Origin: Pseudomonadota bacterium
Lineage (GTDB): Bacteria; Pseudomonadota; Gammaproteobacteria; Burkholderiales; Burkholderiaceae_C
DNA: 64,000 nucleotides
Assembly (NCBI GenBank): GCA_022566735.1
Contig: JADFIG010000016.1
Location: 1-64,000, forward strand
Reading direction: 5' to 3'
Shown here: piece by piece, positions 17,815-27,793 of the stretch
Position numbering within the stretch: position 1 is the stretch's first letter
Layout: every line of letters starts with the position of its first letter
The notes under the pieces: generated by a model
What the model was told of the DNA's origin: nothing
Database searches by the model: none
The model's input: only the letters and a program-made list of their open reading frames with translations
Program-made: the position numbers and the translations under genes

Positions 17815-20800
17815 ATGGCCGACGACGTCCGACCGCCCTCGCCGCAGGCAGCAGCGACCCCGCGCGCCAGGCCGGCCTTGTCCGGGGCGCTGCCCGACGT
17901 TGTCGAACTGCACGCGGCCTCCAATTTCAGCTTCCTGCACGGCGCCTCGCACCCGCAAGAGTTGGTGCAGCGCGCCCTCGCCCTGGGCTACCGCGGCCTG
18001 GCCGTGACCGACGAAGGCAGCGTGGCCGGCGTCGTGCGCGCCCACCTGGCCTTGCGCGAAGCGCGGCAGGCCGGGGTGCCCGGGGCCGCGGCTTTCCAAC
18101 TGCTGATCGGCAGCACCTTCGAGGTGGACGATCCCGTCCACGGCAGCCTCCATGGGGCCACCCATGGCGATGTCCCGCCCCCCGATGTCCCGCCCCCGGG
18201 CTTCACCCTCATCGTGCTGGCCTGCCATCGCCTGGGCTACGGCCTGCTGTGCGAGTTCATCACGCGGCAGCGCCGTGCCGTGGCCGGCAAAGGCCTGGCG
18301 CGCTTGCTGCGCACCGACATCCACCCGGCGGCGCTGGGCGATTGCGTCGTGTTGCTGCGCCCTCGCCGCGACACGCCCTGGCCGGCCTTGCTGCGGCAGG
18401 CCCGCTGGCTGCACCGCTGTTTCCCCGGGCGCAGCTGGCTGGCCCTGGAGCAGCACCACAGCCTGGACGATGCCCTCTGGCTGGACACCCTGCGCGACCT
18501 GAGCGAGGCCACGCGCGTGCCGCTGGTGGCCACGGGCGGCGTGCACATGCACGTGCGTTCGCGCCAGCCTTTGCGGGATGTGCTCACCGCCATCCGCCTG
18601 GGCCGACCGCTGGCCGAATGCGGTTTGGCGCTGGCCCGGCATGCCGAACGCCACCTGCGCAGCCGCCTGCGCCTGGCCCAGCGTTACCCGGCGGACCTGC
18701 TGGCCGAGACGCTCCAGGTGGCCGCGCGCTGCGATTTCAGCCTGGACGAGTTGCGCTACGACTACCCCGAGGAAATCGTGCCACGCGGCCACACCCCGAT
18801 CAGCCACCTGCGCGCCCTCACCCAACGCGGCATCGCCGAACGCTTCGCTCAGGGCGTGCCAGCCGATGTGCAGGTCCAGATCGACAAGGAGCTGGCGCTC
18901 ATCGACGAGCTCGGCTATGCCAAGTACTTCCTCACCGTGCACGACATCGTCCGCTTCGCGCGCTCGCAGGGCATCCTCTGCCAGGGGCGCGGCAGCGCGG
19001 CCAACTCGGCGGTGTGCTACGGCCTGGGCATCACCGAGGTCGACCCGTCCCGCACCACGCTGCTGTTCGAGCGCTTCATCTCGCGCGAGCGCAACGAGCC
19101 GCCCGACATCGACGTGGACTTCGAGCACGAGCGCCGCGAGGAGGTCATCCAGTACCTCTACGCCAAGTACGGCCGCGACCGCACGGCGCTGACCGCCACC
19201 GTCATCACCTACCGCACCCGCAGCGCCCTGCGCGATGTGGGCAAGGCGCTGGGCTTCCCGGCAGCGGGCATCGAGCAGGTCAGCGGCAACCACCAGTGGT
19301 GGGACGGCCGGGGCATCCGACGCGAACGCCTCATCGAACTGGGCCTGGACCCCGACGAGCGCCGCATGCGACTGTGGCAGGAGCTCAGCCTGGCACTGAT
19401 GGGCTTCCCGCGGCACCTGAGCCAGCACACCGGCGGCTTCGTCATCGCCAAGGGGGCGCTGTGCCGCATGGTGCCCATCGAGAACGCGGCCATGCCCGAT
19501 CGCAGCATCATCCAGTGGGACAAGGACGACCTCGATGCCCTGGGCTTGCTGAAGGTCGACGTGCTGGCCCTGGGCATGCTGACGGCCCTGCGCAAATCCA
19601 TGGACCTGATCGCGGCGCTGCGCGGGCGGCCCTTCACGATGCAGGACATCCCCGCCGAAGACCCTGCCACCTACGCCATGGTCAGCGAGGCCGACACCAT
19701 CGGTGTCTTCCAGATCGAAAGCCGCGCGCAGATGAGCATGCTGCCGCGCCTGCGCCCAGCGTGCTTCTACGACCTGGTGGTGGAGGTGGCCCTGGTGCGG
19801 CCCGGGCCCATCCAGGGCGGCATGGTCCACCCCTACCTGGCACGTCGCGAACTGCAGCGCCAGGACCCCGCGGCCCTGACCTGCCCGCCGGGGCTGGAAG
19901 CGGCCTTGGAGCGCACCCTGGGCGTGCCCATCTTCCAGGAGCAGGTGATGCAGATCGTGGTGCTGGCGGCGGGCTTCACGGCCGGCGAGGCCGACGAGCT
20001 GCGCCGCTCGATGGCGGCCTGGCGGCGCAAAGGCGGGGTGCACCGTTTCCGCGACAAGGTCATCGAGGGCATGGTGGCGCGCGGGCACGAGCGCTCATTC
20101 GCCGAACAGGTCTTCCGCCAGATCGAGGGCTTTGGCGAATACGGCTTCCCCGAGTCGCACGCGGCCAGCTTCGCGCTGCTGGTCTATGCCAGCGCCTGGC
20201 TGAAACGGCACGAGCCAGCGGCCTTCCTGGCCGGGCTGCTCAACGCGCAACCGCTGGGTTTTTACACGCCCAGCCAGCTCGTGCAGGACGCCCGCCGCCA
20301 CGGTGTGGTGGTGCTGCCGCCCGATGTGCTGCACAGCGGCTGGGATTGCCGGCTGGTGCCAAGGACGGCGCCCGATGCCGCGCGGCCTCTCGGCACCTTG
20401 CAAGCCGCCGTCCGCCTGGGCCTGCGCCTGGTGGCCGGGCTCGGGCGGGAGGCGGCCGGGCGCATCGAAGCGGCCTGCACGGAGCGCCCGTTCCTCAGCG
20501 TGGACGACCTGGCCCGCCGCGCCCGGCTCGACCAGGCCGAACTGCGCGCCCTGGCCGCGGGCGATGCCCTGGTCGGCCTGGCCGGGCACCGGCGCCAGCA
20601 GGTCTGGGAAGCCGCGGCACGGCACCGCGCGCCAGCCCTGCTGCGCGAGGCGCCGGTCCACGAAGCGGCCTGGTCCTTGCCTGCCGCCCCGGAGGGCGAG
20701 GAGATCGTCTTCGACCACGCCGCGCTGGGCCTGACCCTGCGCCGCCACCCCCTGGCCCTGCTGCGCCCCCGCCTGCAGGCCCAGCGCCTGCACACCGCGG

Positions 20801-21108
20801 CGGAGTTGCGTGGCTTCCCGGGCGGCCGGCTGGCGCGCGCCTGCGGCATCGTCACCGTGCGGCAGCAGCCGGGCACGGCCTCGGGCGTGGTGTTCGTGAC
20901 CCTGGAGGACGAAACCGGCACGGTCAACGTCGTGGTCTGGGCCGCCCTGAAAGAGCGCCAGCGCCGCGAACTCGTGCATGCGCGGCTGCTGGCCGTCTAC
21001 GGCGTGTGGCAGCGCGAGGGCGAGGTCTGCCACCTCGTGGCCCAGCACCTGCGCGACCTCACCCCCCTGCTGGGCCGGCTGGCCACCACGAGTCGGGATT
21101 TCCACTGA
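17815..21108 (+). CDS. dnaE2: Error-prone DNA polymerase DnaE2 (ImuC)
   Basis: A 1097-residue C-family polymerase alpha subunit of the inducible mutagenic type. It has an N-terminal PHP domain (VELHAASNFSFLHGASHP, GLAVTDEGSVAG), the polymerase active-site block PDIDVDFEHERREEVIQYLY, an HhH region and a C-terminal OB fold (TLEDETGTVNVVVW). It lacks the clamp-binding C-terminal tail of replicative DnaE1, as expected for DnaE2. It performs lesion bypass together with ImuA and ImuB and is the last gene of the LexA-controlled operon. Confidence 0.95.
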   Translation: MADDVRPPSPQAAATPRARPALSGALPDVVELHAASNFSFLHGASHPQELVQRALALGYRGLAVTDEGSVAGVVRAHLALREARQAGVPGAAAFQLLIGSTFEVDDPVHGSLHGATHGDVPPPDVPPPGFTLIVLACHRLGYGLLCEFITRQRRAVAGKGLARLLRTDIHPAALGDCVVLLRPRRDTPWPALLRQARWLHRCFPGRSWLALEQHHSLDDALWLDTLRDLSEATRVPLVATGGVHMHVRSRQPLRDVLTAIRLGRPLAECGLALARHAERHLRSRLRLAQRYPADLLAETLQVAARCDFSLDELRYDYPEEIVPRGHTPISHLRALTQRGIAERFAQGVPADVQVQIDKELALIDELGYAKYFLTVHDIVRFARSQGILCQGRGSAANSAVCYGLGITEVDPSRTTLLFERFISRERNEPPDIDVDFEHERREEVIQYLYAKYGRDRTALTATVITYRTRSALRDVGKALGFPAAGIEQVSGNHQWWDGRGIRRERLIELGLDPDERRMRLWQELSLALMGFPRHLSQHTGGFVIAKGALCRMVPIENAAMPDRSIIQWDKDDLDALGLLKVDVLALGMLTALRKSMDLIAALRGRPFTMQDIPAEDPATYAMVSEADTIGVFQIESRAQMSMLPRLRPACFYDLVVEVALVRPGPIQGGMVHPYLARRELQRQDPAALTCPPGLEAALERTLGVPIFQEQVMQIVVLAAGFTAGEADELRRSMAAWRRKGGVHRFRDKVIEGMVARGHERSFAEQVFRQIEGFGEYGFPESHAASFALLVYASAWLKRHEPAAFLAGLLNAQPLGFYTPSQLVQDARRHGVVVLPPDVLHSGWDCRLVPRTAPDAARPLGTLQAAVRLGLRLVAGLGREAAGRIEAACTERPFLSVDDLARRARLDQAELRALAAGDALVGLAGHRRQQVWEAAARHRAPALLREAPVHEAAWSLPAAPEGEEIVFDHAALGLTLRRHPLALLRPRLQAQRLHTAAELRGFPGGRLARACGIVTVRQQPGTASGVVFVTLEDETGTVNVVVWAALKERQRRELVHARLLAVYGVWQREGEVCHLVAQHLRDLTPLLGRLATTSRDFH

Positions 21109-21124
21109 GTCGACCCGCACGAAT

Positions 21125-21153
21125 GAGACAATGTAGATTGTCAGACCTAGAAT
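21125..21153 (+). promoter_or_regulatory. Promoter with a perfect operator-like palindrome before the MAPEG gene
   Basis: GACAATGTAGATTGTC (21127-21142) is a perfect 6-bp inverted repeat with a 4-bp spacer. It lies between a -35-like GAGACA (21125-21130) and a -10 TAGAAT (21148-21153) spaced 17 bp apart, the usual position for a repressor operator. It shares its core with the palindrome at 10936-10953 upstream of fadL, so one regulator may bind both. No such regulator is identifiable in the window. Confidence 0.5.
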
Positions 21154-21210
21154 GGACGACACGCCTGCACGCGCTCCCTCGTGCGGCGCACCCACAAAGA
21201 GGAAACAAGC

Positions 21211-21615
21211 ATGAGCATTGCCAACACCTGCGTCCTGATCGCCGCCGTGATGCCGGCCATCACCATGGGCCTGGCCAAGGGCGCCTCCGCCGGCAAGCGC
21301 CGCAGCGAAGGCGGCTACGACAACAACAACCCACGCGCCTGGGCCGCACGCCAGGAAGGCTGGAAAGCCCGCGCCACGGCCGCCCAGAGCAACGGCTTCG
21401 AGATCCTGCCGCTGTTCGTCTTCGCCGTGCTGGCCGCGCAGGCCGCCGGCCTGGACCAGGCCCGCACCGACCACCTGGCCATGGCCTTCATCGCCTCGCG
21501 CCTGGTCTACACCGGCCTCTACCTGGCCAACATCGCCGCGCTGCGCAGCCTCGTGTGGGCCGTGGGCCTGGGCTGCGCCATCGCCATGTTCGCCCCGACG
21601 CTGAGCCTGGGCTGA
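21211..21615 (+). CDS. MAPEG-family membrane protein
   Basis: A 134-residue protein with four predicted membrane helices and the MAPEG hallmark AAQSNGFEILPLFVFAV (residues ~61-77). The family includes membrane glutathione transferases and eicosanoid enzymes; bacterial members of this size are mostly uncharacterised. The start at 21211 is supported by a good ribosome site (AAGAGGAAAC). It follows dnaE2 by 100 bp but has its own promoter with an operator-like palindrome, so it need not belong to the SOS operon. A glutathione-dependent activity is possible but unproven. Confidence 0.8.
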   Translation: MSIANTCVLIAAVMPAITMGLAKGASAGKRRSEGGYDNNNPRAWAARQEGWKARATAAQSNGFEILPLFVFAVLAAQAAGLDQARTDHLAMAFIASRLVYTGLYLANIAALRSLVWAVGLGCAIAMFAPTLSLG

Positions 21616-21650
21616 CGCGCTTCACGGCCAGCCCCCACCACGCGCTCACC

Positions 21651-21696
21651 AAGAAAAAGGCCCGGGCCACGGTGTCTCCACCGCAGCGCCGGGCCT
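21651..21696 (-). terminator. Rho-independent terminator of the aceE-aceF-lpdA operon
   Basis: Positions 21658-21665 and 21689-21696 form an 8-bp stem (AGGCCCGG/CCGGGCCT), extended by an inner CGGTG/CACCG stem. On the minus strand it is followed by TTTTTCTT. It sits 20 bp after the lpdA stop codon. Confidence 0.8.
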
Positions 21697-21715
21697 GCTG
21701 TTGTCTGACGCGGCG

Positions 21716-23554
21716 TCAGCGCTTGCGCACCGGCGGCAGGTCGGTGCAACTGCCGTGGGCGGCTTCGGCGGCCAGGCCCACGCTCTCACCCAGGGTCGGG
21801 TGCGGGTGGATGGTCTTGCCGATGTCGATCTCGTCGGCGCCCATCTCGATGGCCAGGGCCACCTCGCCGATCAGGTCGCCCGCGTGCGTGCCCACGATGC
21901 CCCCGCCGACGATGCGGCCGGTGTCAGCGTCGAACAGCAGCTTGGTGAAGCCTTCCGAGCGGCCGTTGGCCAGCGCACGGCCCGAGGCCGCCCAGGGGAA
22001 CAGGCCCTTGGTGATGGCCTTGCCCTGCGCCTTGGCCTGCTCTTCGGTCAGGCCCACCCAGGCGATTTCCGGGTCGGTGTAGGCCACGCCGGGGATGACC
22101 TGTGCGTCGAAGGAGGCCGTGGCCAGCTTGGCATCGCCGAGCAGCTCACCGGCGATGACTTCCGCGGCCACATGGCCCTCGTGCACGGCCTTGTGCGCCA
22201 GCATGGGCTGGCCGACCAGGTCACCGATGGCGAACAGGCTGGGCACATTGCTGCGCATCTGGCGGTCCACGGGCACGAAGCCGCGCTCGTTGACGTTCAG
22301 GCCCACCTTGTCGGCGCCGATCTTGCGGCCATTGGGCGAGCGCCCCACGGCCTGCAGCACCAGGTCATAGACCCCGGGCTCGGGGGCGGGCTGGCCTTCC
22401 TGGGCCGAGGCGAAGGACACCTTGATGCCTTCCGGCGTGGCTTCGGCACCCACGGTCTTGGTGCCCAGCATGACGCGGTCGAAGCGCGGCGCGTTGAGCT
22501 TGTCCCAGACCTTGACCAGGTCGCGGTCGGCGCCAGGCATGAGCGTGTCGCTCATCTCGACGACGTCGATGCGCGCGCCCAGCGTCGAGTACACCGTGCC
22601 CATCTCCAGGCCGATGATGCCGCCGCCGATCACCAGCATCTTCTGGGGCACGCTGGGCAGTTGCAGCGCGCCGGTAGAGTCCACCACGCGCGGGTCGTCG
22701 GGCAGGAAAGGCAGGCGCACGGCCTGCGAACCCGCGGCCAGGATGGCGCGCTTGAACTTCAGCGTGCGGGTCTCGCCAGACTTGTCCTGCGCGGTGCCAG
22801 TGGTCAGTTCCACCTGCAGCGTGTGCGCATCGGCCAGGCTGCCGTAGCCACGCACCACCTCGACCTTGCGGGCCTTGGCCATGCCGGCCAGGCCTTGGGT
22901 GAGCTTGCCCGTCACGCTCGATTTGTGGGCGCGCAGCTTGGCCAGGTCCAGCGCCGGTGCACCAAAGCTCACGCCGAGCGCGTCGAAGTGCTTGACCTCG
23001 TCCATGACGGCGGCCACGTGCAGCAGCGCCTTCGAGGGGATGCAACCCACGTTCAGGCACACGCCACCCAGCTCGGCATAGCGCTCCACCAGGATGACCT
23101 TGAGCCCCAGGTCGGCAGCGCGGAAGGCCGCGCTGTAGCCACCGGGGCCACCGCCGAGCACGAGGACATCGCAGTCGGTGTCGGCGGGGATGGGGCCAGC
23201 GGCGACAGCAGCCATGGGTGCCGCTGCCACCGGGGCCGGCGATGCCGCTGCGGCTGGGGCCGGCGCGGAAGGCGCAGAGGCGGTTGCCGCAGGTGCAGCC
23301 ACCGCAGCGCCCTCACCTGCCACGTCCAGCGTCAGGATGACGTGGCCCTGGCCCACGCGGTCGCCCAGCTTGACCAGGACGTCCTTGACCACACCGGCTT
23401 GCGGCGTGGGCACTTCCATCGAGGCCTTGTCGGACTCCAGCGTGATCAGGCTTTGCTCGGCCGCCACCGACTGTCCGGGCTTGACCAGGATCTCGATGAT
23501 GGCCGCGTCGTCGATGTCGCCCAGGTCGGGCACGGGGATGTTCACAATGCTCAT
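21716..23554 (-). CDS. lpdA: Dihydrolipoyl dehydrogenase (E3) with N-terminal lipoyl domain
   Basis: The E3 component of pyruvate dehydrogenase: it re-oxidises dihydrolipoyl groups, passing electrons through FAD and a disulfide to NAD+. Of its 612 residues, 1-80 form a lipoyl domain with the attachment Lys43 in ESDKASMEVP. A ~40-residue Ala/Pro linker follows, then the flavoprotein: FAD-binding LVLGGGPGGYSAA, redox disulfide C166/C171 ([13 protein letters not shown]), NAD-binding VIGGGIIGLEMG and the interface HPHPTLGE with the catalytic His. Lipoylated E3 proteins of this design are known from Neisseria and Burkholderiales. It lies 9 bp after aceF and ends the operon. A second, lipoyl-free E3 gene lies at 60591-62018 for the 2-oxoglutarate complex. 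Confidence 0.95.
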   Translation of the reverse strand: MSIVNIPVPDLGDIDDAAIIEILVKPGQSVAAEQSLITLESDKASMEVPTPQAGVVKDVLVKLGDRVGQGHVILTLDVAGEGAAVAAPAATASAPSAPAPAAAASPAPVAAAPMAAVAAGPIPADTDCDVLVLGGGPGGYSAAFRAADLGLKVILVERYAELGGVCLNVGCIPSKALLHVAAVMDEVKHFDALGVSFGAPALDLAKLRAHKSSVTGKLTQGLAGMAKARKVEVVRGYGSLADAHTLQVELTTGTAQDKSGETRTLKFKRAILAAGSQAVRLPFLPDDPRVVDSTGALQLPSVPQKMLVIGGGIIGLEMGTVYSTLGARIDVVEMSDTLMPGADRDLVKVWDKLNAPRFDRVMLGTKTVGAEATPEGIKVSFASAQEGQPAPEPGVYDLVLQAVGRSPNGRKIGADKVGLNVNERGFVPVDRQMRSNVPSLFAIGDLVGQPMLAHKAVHEGHVAAEVIAGELLGDAKLATASFDAQVIPGVAYTDPEIAWVGLTEEQAKAQGKAITKGLFPWAASGRALANGRSEGFTKLLFDADTGRIVGGGIVGTHAGDLIGEVALAIEMGADEIDIGKTIHPHPTLGESVGLAAEAAHGSCTDLPPVRKR

Positions 23555-23563
23555 GTCGTCCCC

Positions 23564-24877
23564 TTACACCAGCGCACGGCGGAAATCGGCCAGCAGGCTG
23601 GCCAGGTACGCGTTGAACTTCGCCGCCGATGCCCCGTCGATGACGCGGTGGTCGTAGCTCAGGCTCAGCGGCACCATCAGGCGCGGCTGGAAGGCCTTGC
23701 CGTCCCACACCGGCTTCATGGCCGAGCGGCACACGCCCAGGATGGCCACCTCCGGCGCGTTGATGATGGGCGTGAAGGTCGTGCCGCCGAAGCCGCCCAG
23801 CGAGCTGATGGAGAAGCACCCACCCTGCATGTCGGCCGGTGAGAGCTTGCCGTCGCGGGCCTTGGCCGCCAGCGCAGCCGTTTCCAGCGCCAGCTGCGAC
23901 AGGCTCTTCTGGTCCACATCGCGGATGACGGGCACCACCAGGCCGTTGGGCGTGTCGGCCGCGAAGCCGATGTGCACGTAGTTCTTCAGCACCAGGTCAT
24001 CGCCATCGAGCGAGGCGTTGAACTGCGGGAACTTGCGCAGCGCCACCGCACAGGCCTTCAGCAGGAAGGCCAGCAGCGTGAACTTGGTGCCGGCCTTGGC
24101 GTGCTCGCCATTGAGCTGCACGCGGAAGGCTTCCAGCTCGGTGATGTCGGCTTCTTCGTTGTTGGTGACGTGCGGGATGCGCACCCAGTTGCGGTGCAGG
24201 TTCGCGCCCGAGATCTTCTTGATGCGCGACAGCGGCTGGCGCTCCACCGGGCCGAACTTGGTGAAGTCCACCGAGGGCCAGGGCAGCAGCGTCATGCCAC
24301 CCAGGTCCGCGCTGCCGGCGCCGGACGCGGCCGCAGGCGATGCACCCGAGCTCACCTTGGCGATCACACCCTTGACGAAGTTCTGCACATCGGCGTGGGT
24401 GATGCGGCCCTTGGGACCGGTGCCCGGCACCTTGGCGATGTCCACGCCGAGCTCACGCGCGAAGCGGCGCACCGAGGGCGAGGCATGGGCCAGCGCGCCG
24501 GTGGCTGCGGGCTCGGCCGGCGGCAGCGAGGCCGTCGGGCTGGTGCGCGGTGTTTCGGCCACGGAGGCAGCTGCGGGCGCAGCCACAGGGGCCGGCGCCG
24601 GGCTCGATGCGGCAGCGGGTGCAGCGGCCGCCGCCCCCTCCACCGTCTCCAGCAGGCCCACGATGGAGCCCTGGCTCACCTTGTCGCCCAGCTTCAGGCG
24701 CAGCTCCTTGAGCACGCCGCCCACCGACGAGGGCACCTCCATCGAAGCCTTGTCCGACTCGATGGTGATGAGGCTTTGTTCAGGGCGGATGGTGTCGCCC
24801 GGCTTGACCAGCAGTTCGATGACCGCAGCGTCGCTCACGTCCCCGATGTCCGGGACGGTCAGTTCAATCAATGCCAT
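23564..24877 (-). CDS. aceF: Pyruvate dehydrogenase E2, dihydrolipoyl acetyltransferase
   Basis: A 437-residue E2 core of the pyruvate dehydrogenase complex, transferring acetyl groups from E1 to CoA. It has one lipoyl domain (residues 2-78, Lys43 in ESDKASMEVP), an Ala/Pro linker, a peripheral-subunit-binding domain at ~131-168 (SPSVRRFARELGVDI...GTGPKGRI) and a catalytic domain from ~205 ending with the acyltransferase motif SYDHRVIDGA. Many gammaproteobacterial homologues carry up to three lipoyl domains; here a second copy is instead on E3. ATG 24877 was chosen, 10 bp after the aceE stop. The frame extends further upstream but without E2-like sequence. Confidence 0.95.
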   Translation of the reverse strand: MALIELTVPDIGDVSDAAVIELLVKPGDTIRPEQSLITIESDKASMEVPSSVGGVLKELRLKLGDKVSQGSIVGLLETVEGAAAAAPAAASSPAPAPVAAPAAASVAETPRTSPTASLPPAEPAATGALAHASPSVRRFARELGVDIAKVPGTGPKGRITHADVQNFVKGVIAKVSSGASPAAASGAGSADLGGMTLLPWPSVDFTKFGPVERQPLSRIKKISGANLHRNWVRIPHVTNNEEADITELEAFRVQLNGEHAKAGTKFTLLAFLLKACAVALRKFPQFNASLDGDDLVLKNYVHIGFAADTPNGLVVPVIRDVDQKSLSQLALETAALAAKARDGKLSPADMQGGCFSISSLGGFGGTTFTPIINAPEVAILGVCRSAMKPVWDGKAFQPRLMVPLSLSYDHRVIDGASAAKFNAYLASLLADFRRALV

Positions 24878-24887
24878 GTCCAGGTCC

Positions 24888-27602
24888 TCAGGCGTACAGG
24901 GGGTTGAGCTTGTCGGCGTCGATGCCGTACTTCGCGATGGCTTCGGCCACCCTGGATGCGGGCACAGCGCCCTCATCGGCCAGGGACTTCAGCGCCGCCA
25001 CGACGATGTAGTGGCGGTTGATCTCGAAGTGCTCGCGCAGGCGGTAGCGGAAATCGCTGCGCCCGAAGCCGTCGGTGCCCAGCACCTTGAAGCTGCGGCC
25101 CTTGGGGATGTAGGCACGGATCTGCTCGGGCAGGGCCTTGACGTAGTCGGTCGAGGCCACGACCGGGCCTTGCGTGCGGCCCAGCTGCTTCGTCACGAAG
25201 GCCTCGCGGGGTGCCTCGGTCGGGTGCAGCAGGTTCCAGCGCTCGGTGTCCTGGCCGTCGCGGGCCAGCAGGTTGAAGCTCGGGCAGCTCCAGACGTTGG
25301 CGCCCACGCCCCACTCGGCTTCCAGCAGTTCCTTGGCCGCGATGGACTCGCGCAGGATGGAGCCCGAACCCAGCAGGTTGACGCTGAGCTTGTGCTTGGC
25401 CACCACCGCGGCGTCGGCATCCTGCAGCAGGTACATGCCGGCGATGATCTCGGCCTCGGTGCCCTGCTTCAGGCCCGGCTGGGCGTAGTTCTCGTTGAGC
25501 AGCGTCAGGTAGTAGAAGACGTTTTCCTGCTGCTCGACCATGCGCTTCAGGCCGTTCTGGATGATGACGGCGACTTCGTGCGCGAAGGTCGGGTCATAGC
25601 TCAGGCAGTTGGGGATGGTGCCCGCCACCAGCTGGCTGTGGCCGTCCTCGTGCTGCAGGCCCTCGCCGTTGAGCGTGGTGCGCCCGGAGGTGCCGCCCAG
25701 CAGGAAGCCGCGTGCCTGCATGTCGCCCGCCGCCCAGGCCAGGTCGCCGATGCGCTGCAGCCCGAACATCGAGTAGTAGATGTAGAACGGGATCATCACG
25801 CGGTTGTTCGTCGAGTACGACGTCGCAGCGGCGATCCAGGAACTCATGCCACCGGCTTCGTTGATGCCTTCCTGCAGGATCTGGCCGGCCTTGTCTTCGC
25901 GGTAGTACATGACCTGGTCCTTGTCGACCGGGGTGTACTTCTGGCCTTCCGGCGCGTAGATGCCGATCTGGCGGAACAGGCCTTCCATGCCGAAGGTGCG
26001 GGCCTCGTCGACCAGGATGGGCACCACGCGCGGGCCCAGGTTGGCGTCGCGCAGCAGCGGCGTCAGGCAGCGCACGAAGGCCTGCGTGGTCGAGATCTCG
26101 CGGCCTTCGGCGGTCGGCTCCAGGATGCTCTGGAAGGCGTCCAGGCCCGGCACGGCCAGGGTCTCTTCGGCCTTGGGCCGGCGCTGCGGCAGGTAGCCGC
26201 CCAGGGCCTGGCGGCGCTCGTGCAGGTACTTCATCTCCGGCGTGTTGGCGGCCGGCTTGATGAAGGGCAGGTTCGGCAGGTCCTCGTCGGTGACGGGGAT
26301 GTTGAAGCGGTCGCGGAAGAGCTTGATGTCCTCGTCCGTCAGCTTCTTGGTCTGGTGCGCGGTGTTCTTGCCTTCGCCGCTCTTGCCCATGCCGAAGCCC
26401 TTGACCGTCTTGATCAGCAGCACGGTGGGCTGGCCGGTGTGGTTCACGGCCGCGTGGTAGGCCGCGTAGACCTTCTGCGGGTCGTGGCCGCCGCGCTGCA
26501 GGCGCCAGATCTCGTCATCGGACAGGCGGGCCACCATCTCCAGGGCGCGCGGGTCGCGTCCGAAGAAGTGCTGGCGCACGAAGGCACCGTCGTTGGCCTT
26601 GCAGGCCTGGTAGTCGCCGTCGACCATCTCCATCATGATCTTGCGCAGCGCGCCTTCCTTGTCGCGTGCCAGCAGCGGGTCCCAGTACGAGCCCCACAGC
26701 AGCTTGATCACGTTCCAGCCGGAGCCGCGGAACTCGCCTTCGAGCTCCTGCACGATCTTGCCGTTGCCACGCACCGGGCCGTCCAGGCGCTGCAGGTTGC
26801 AGTTCACCACGAAGATCAGGTTGTCCAGCTTTTCGCGGGCGGCCAGGCCGATGGCGCCCAGCGATTCCGGCTCGTCCATCTCGCCGTCGCCGCAGAACAC
26901 CCAGACCTTGCGCTGGGACGTGTCGGCGATGCCGCGGGCGTGCAGGTACTTCAGGAAGCGGGCCTGGTAGATGGCCATGATGGGGCCCAGGCCCATCGAC
27001 ACGGTGGGGAACTGCCAGAACTCCGGCATCAGCTTGGGGTGCGGGTAGCTGGACAGGCCCTTGCCGCCGACTTCCTGACGGAAGTTGACCATTTGCTCTT
27101 CCGTGATGCGGCCTTCCAGGAAGGCGCGGGCGTAGATGCCGGGGGCGGAGTGGCCCTGGATGTAGAGCAGGTCGCCGCCGTGCGCGGCCGTGTCGGCGTG
27201 CCAGAAGTGGTTGAAGCCGATGCCCAGCATGGTGGCCAGCGAGGCGAACGAGCTGATGTGGCCGCCCAGGTCGCCGCCATCGGGCGGGCTGTGGCGGTTG
27301 GCGCGCACCACCATGGCCATGGCGTTCCAGCGCATGTAGGTGCGCAGGCGTTCTTCGATCTCGAGGTTGCCCGGACACTGCGCCTCGTCTTCCACCGCGA
27401 TGGTGTTGACATAGGCCGTCGTGGCGGAAAACGGCATGTCGATGCCCGATTGGCGGGCATGGTCGAGCAGCGTTTCAAGGAGATCGTGGGCGCGGGCGCG
27501 GCCCTCTGTTTCGATCACGCCAGAGAGGGCGTCGAGCCACTCACGGGTTTCCTGAGGATCCTGGTCCAGCGAAGCGGACAGCATCGGATCGTTTGCAGAC
27601 AT
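24888..27602 (-). CDS. aceE: Pyruvate dehydrogenase E1, homodimeric type
   Basis: A 904-residue thiamine-diphosphate enzyme that decarboxylates pyruvate and acetylates the lipoyl group of E2. The ThDP motif runs from GDGEMDEPES to NCNLQRLDG. LSSYPHPKLMPEFWQFPTVSMGLGP and GGTSGRTTLNGEGLQHEDGHS are characteristic of AceE homodimeric enzymes. ATG 27602 (MSANDPML) has a ribosome site (CGGAGA) and matches family starts; the 73 codons upstream in frame are not AceE-like. It is the first gene of the operon and is divergent from a PAS kinase/response regulator pair, which probably controls it. Confidence 0.96.
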   Translation of the reverse strand: MSANDPMLSASLDQDPQETREWLDALSGVIETEGRARAHDLLETLLDHARQSGIDMPFSATTAYVNTIAVEDEAQCPGNLEIEERLRTYMRWNAMAMVVRANRHSPPDGGDLGGHISSFASLATMLGIGFNHFWHADTAAHGGDLLYIQGHSAPGIYARAFLEGRITEEQMVNFRQEVGGKGLSSYPHPKLMPEFWQFPTVSMGLGPIMAIYQARFLKYLHARGIADTSQRKVWVFCGDGEMDEPESLGAIGLAAREKLDNLIFVVNCNLQRLDGPVRGNGKIVQELEGEFRGSGWNVIKLLWGSYWDPLLARDKEGALRKIMMEMVDGDYQACKANDGAFVRQHFFGRDPRALEMVARLSDDEIWRLQRGGHDPQKVYAAYHAAVNHTGQPTVLLIKTVKGFGMGKSGEGKNTAHQTKKLTDEDIKLFRDRFNIPVTDEDLPNLPFIKPAANTPEMKYLHERRQALGGYLPQRRPKAEETLAVPGLDAFQSILEPTAEGREISTTQAFVRCLTPLLRDANLGPRVVPILVDEARTFGMEGLFRQIGIYAPEGQKYTPVDKDQVMYYREDKAGQILQEGINEAGGMSSWIAAATSYSTNNRVMIPFYIYYSMFGLQRIGDLAWAAGDMQARGFLLGGTSGRTTLNGEGLQHEDGHSQLVAGTIPNCLSYDPTFAHEVAVIIQNGLKRMVEQQENVFYYLTLLNENYAQPGLKQGTEAEIIAGMYLLQDADAAVVAKHKLSVNLLGSGSILRESIAAKELLEAEWGVGANVWSCPSFNLLARDGQDTERWNLLHPTEAPREAFVTKQLGRTQGPVVASTDYVKALPEQIRAYIPKGRSFKVLGTDGFGRSDFRYRLREHFEINRHYIVVAALKSLADEGAVPASRVAEAIAKYGIDADKLNPLYA

Positions 27603-27793
27603 GGGTTCAGTCTCCGGTTGAGGTGGCCTTGGGTCCGAGTATGACCATCGGCCTGGATCACCTGGCGTGGATAAACGCGGCGATTCCGGTTGCAACGAGG
27701 TGTGCACGCAACAGGGTGCTGCTGCGGCACTCGTGGAATATACCCAATGTGGGGCGCGCTCCAGATGTGGAATCCCGCACCGATAATCAGCGG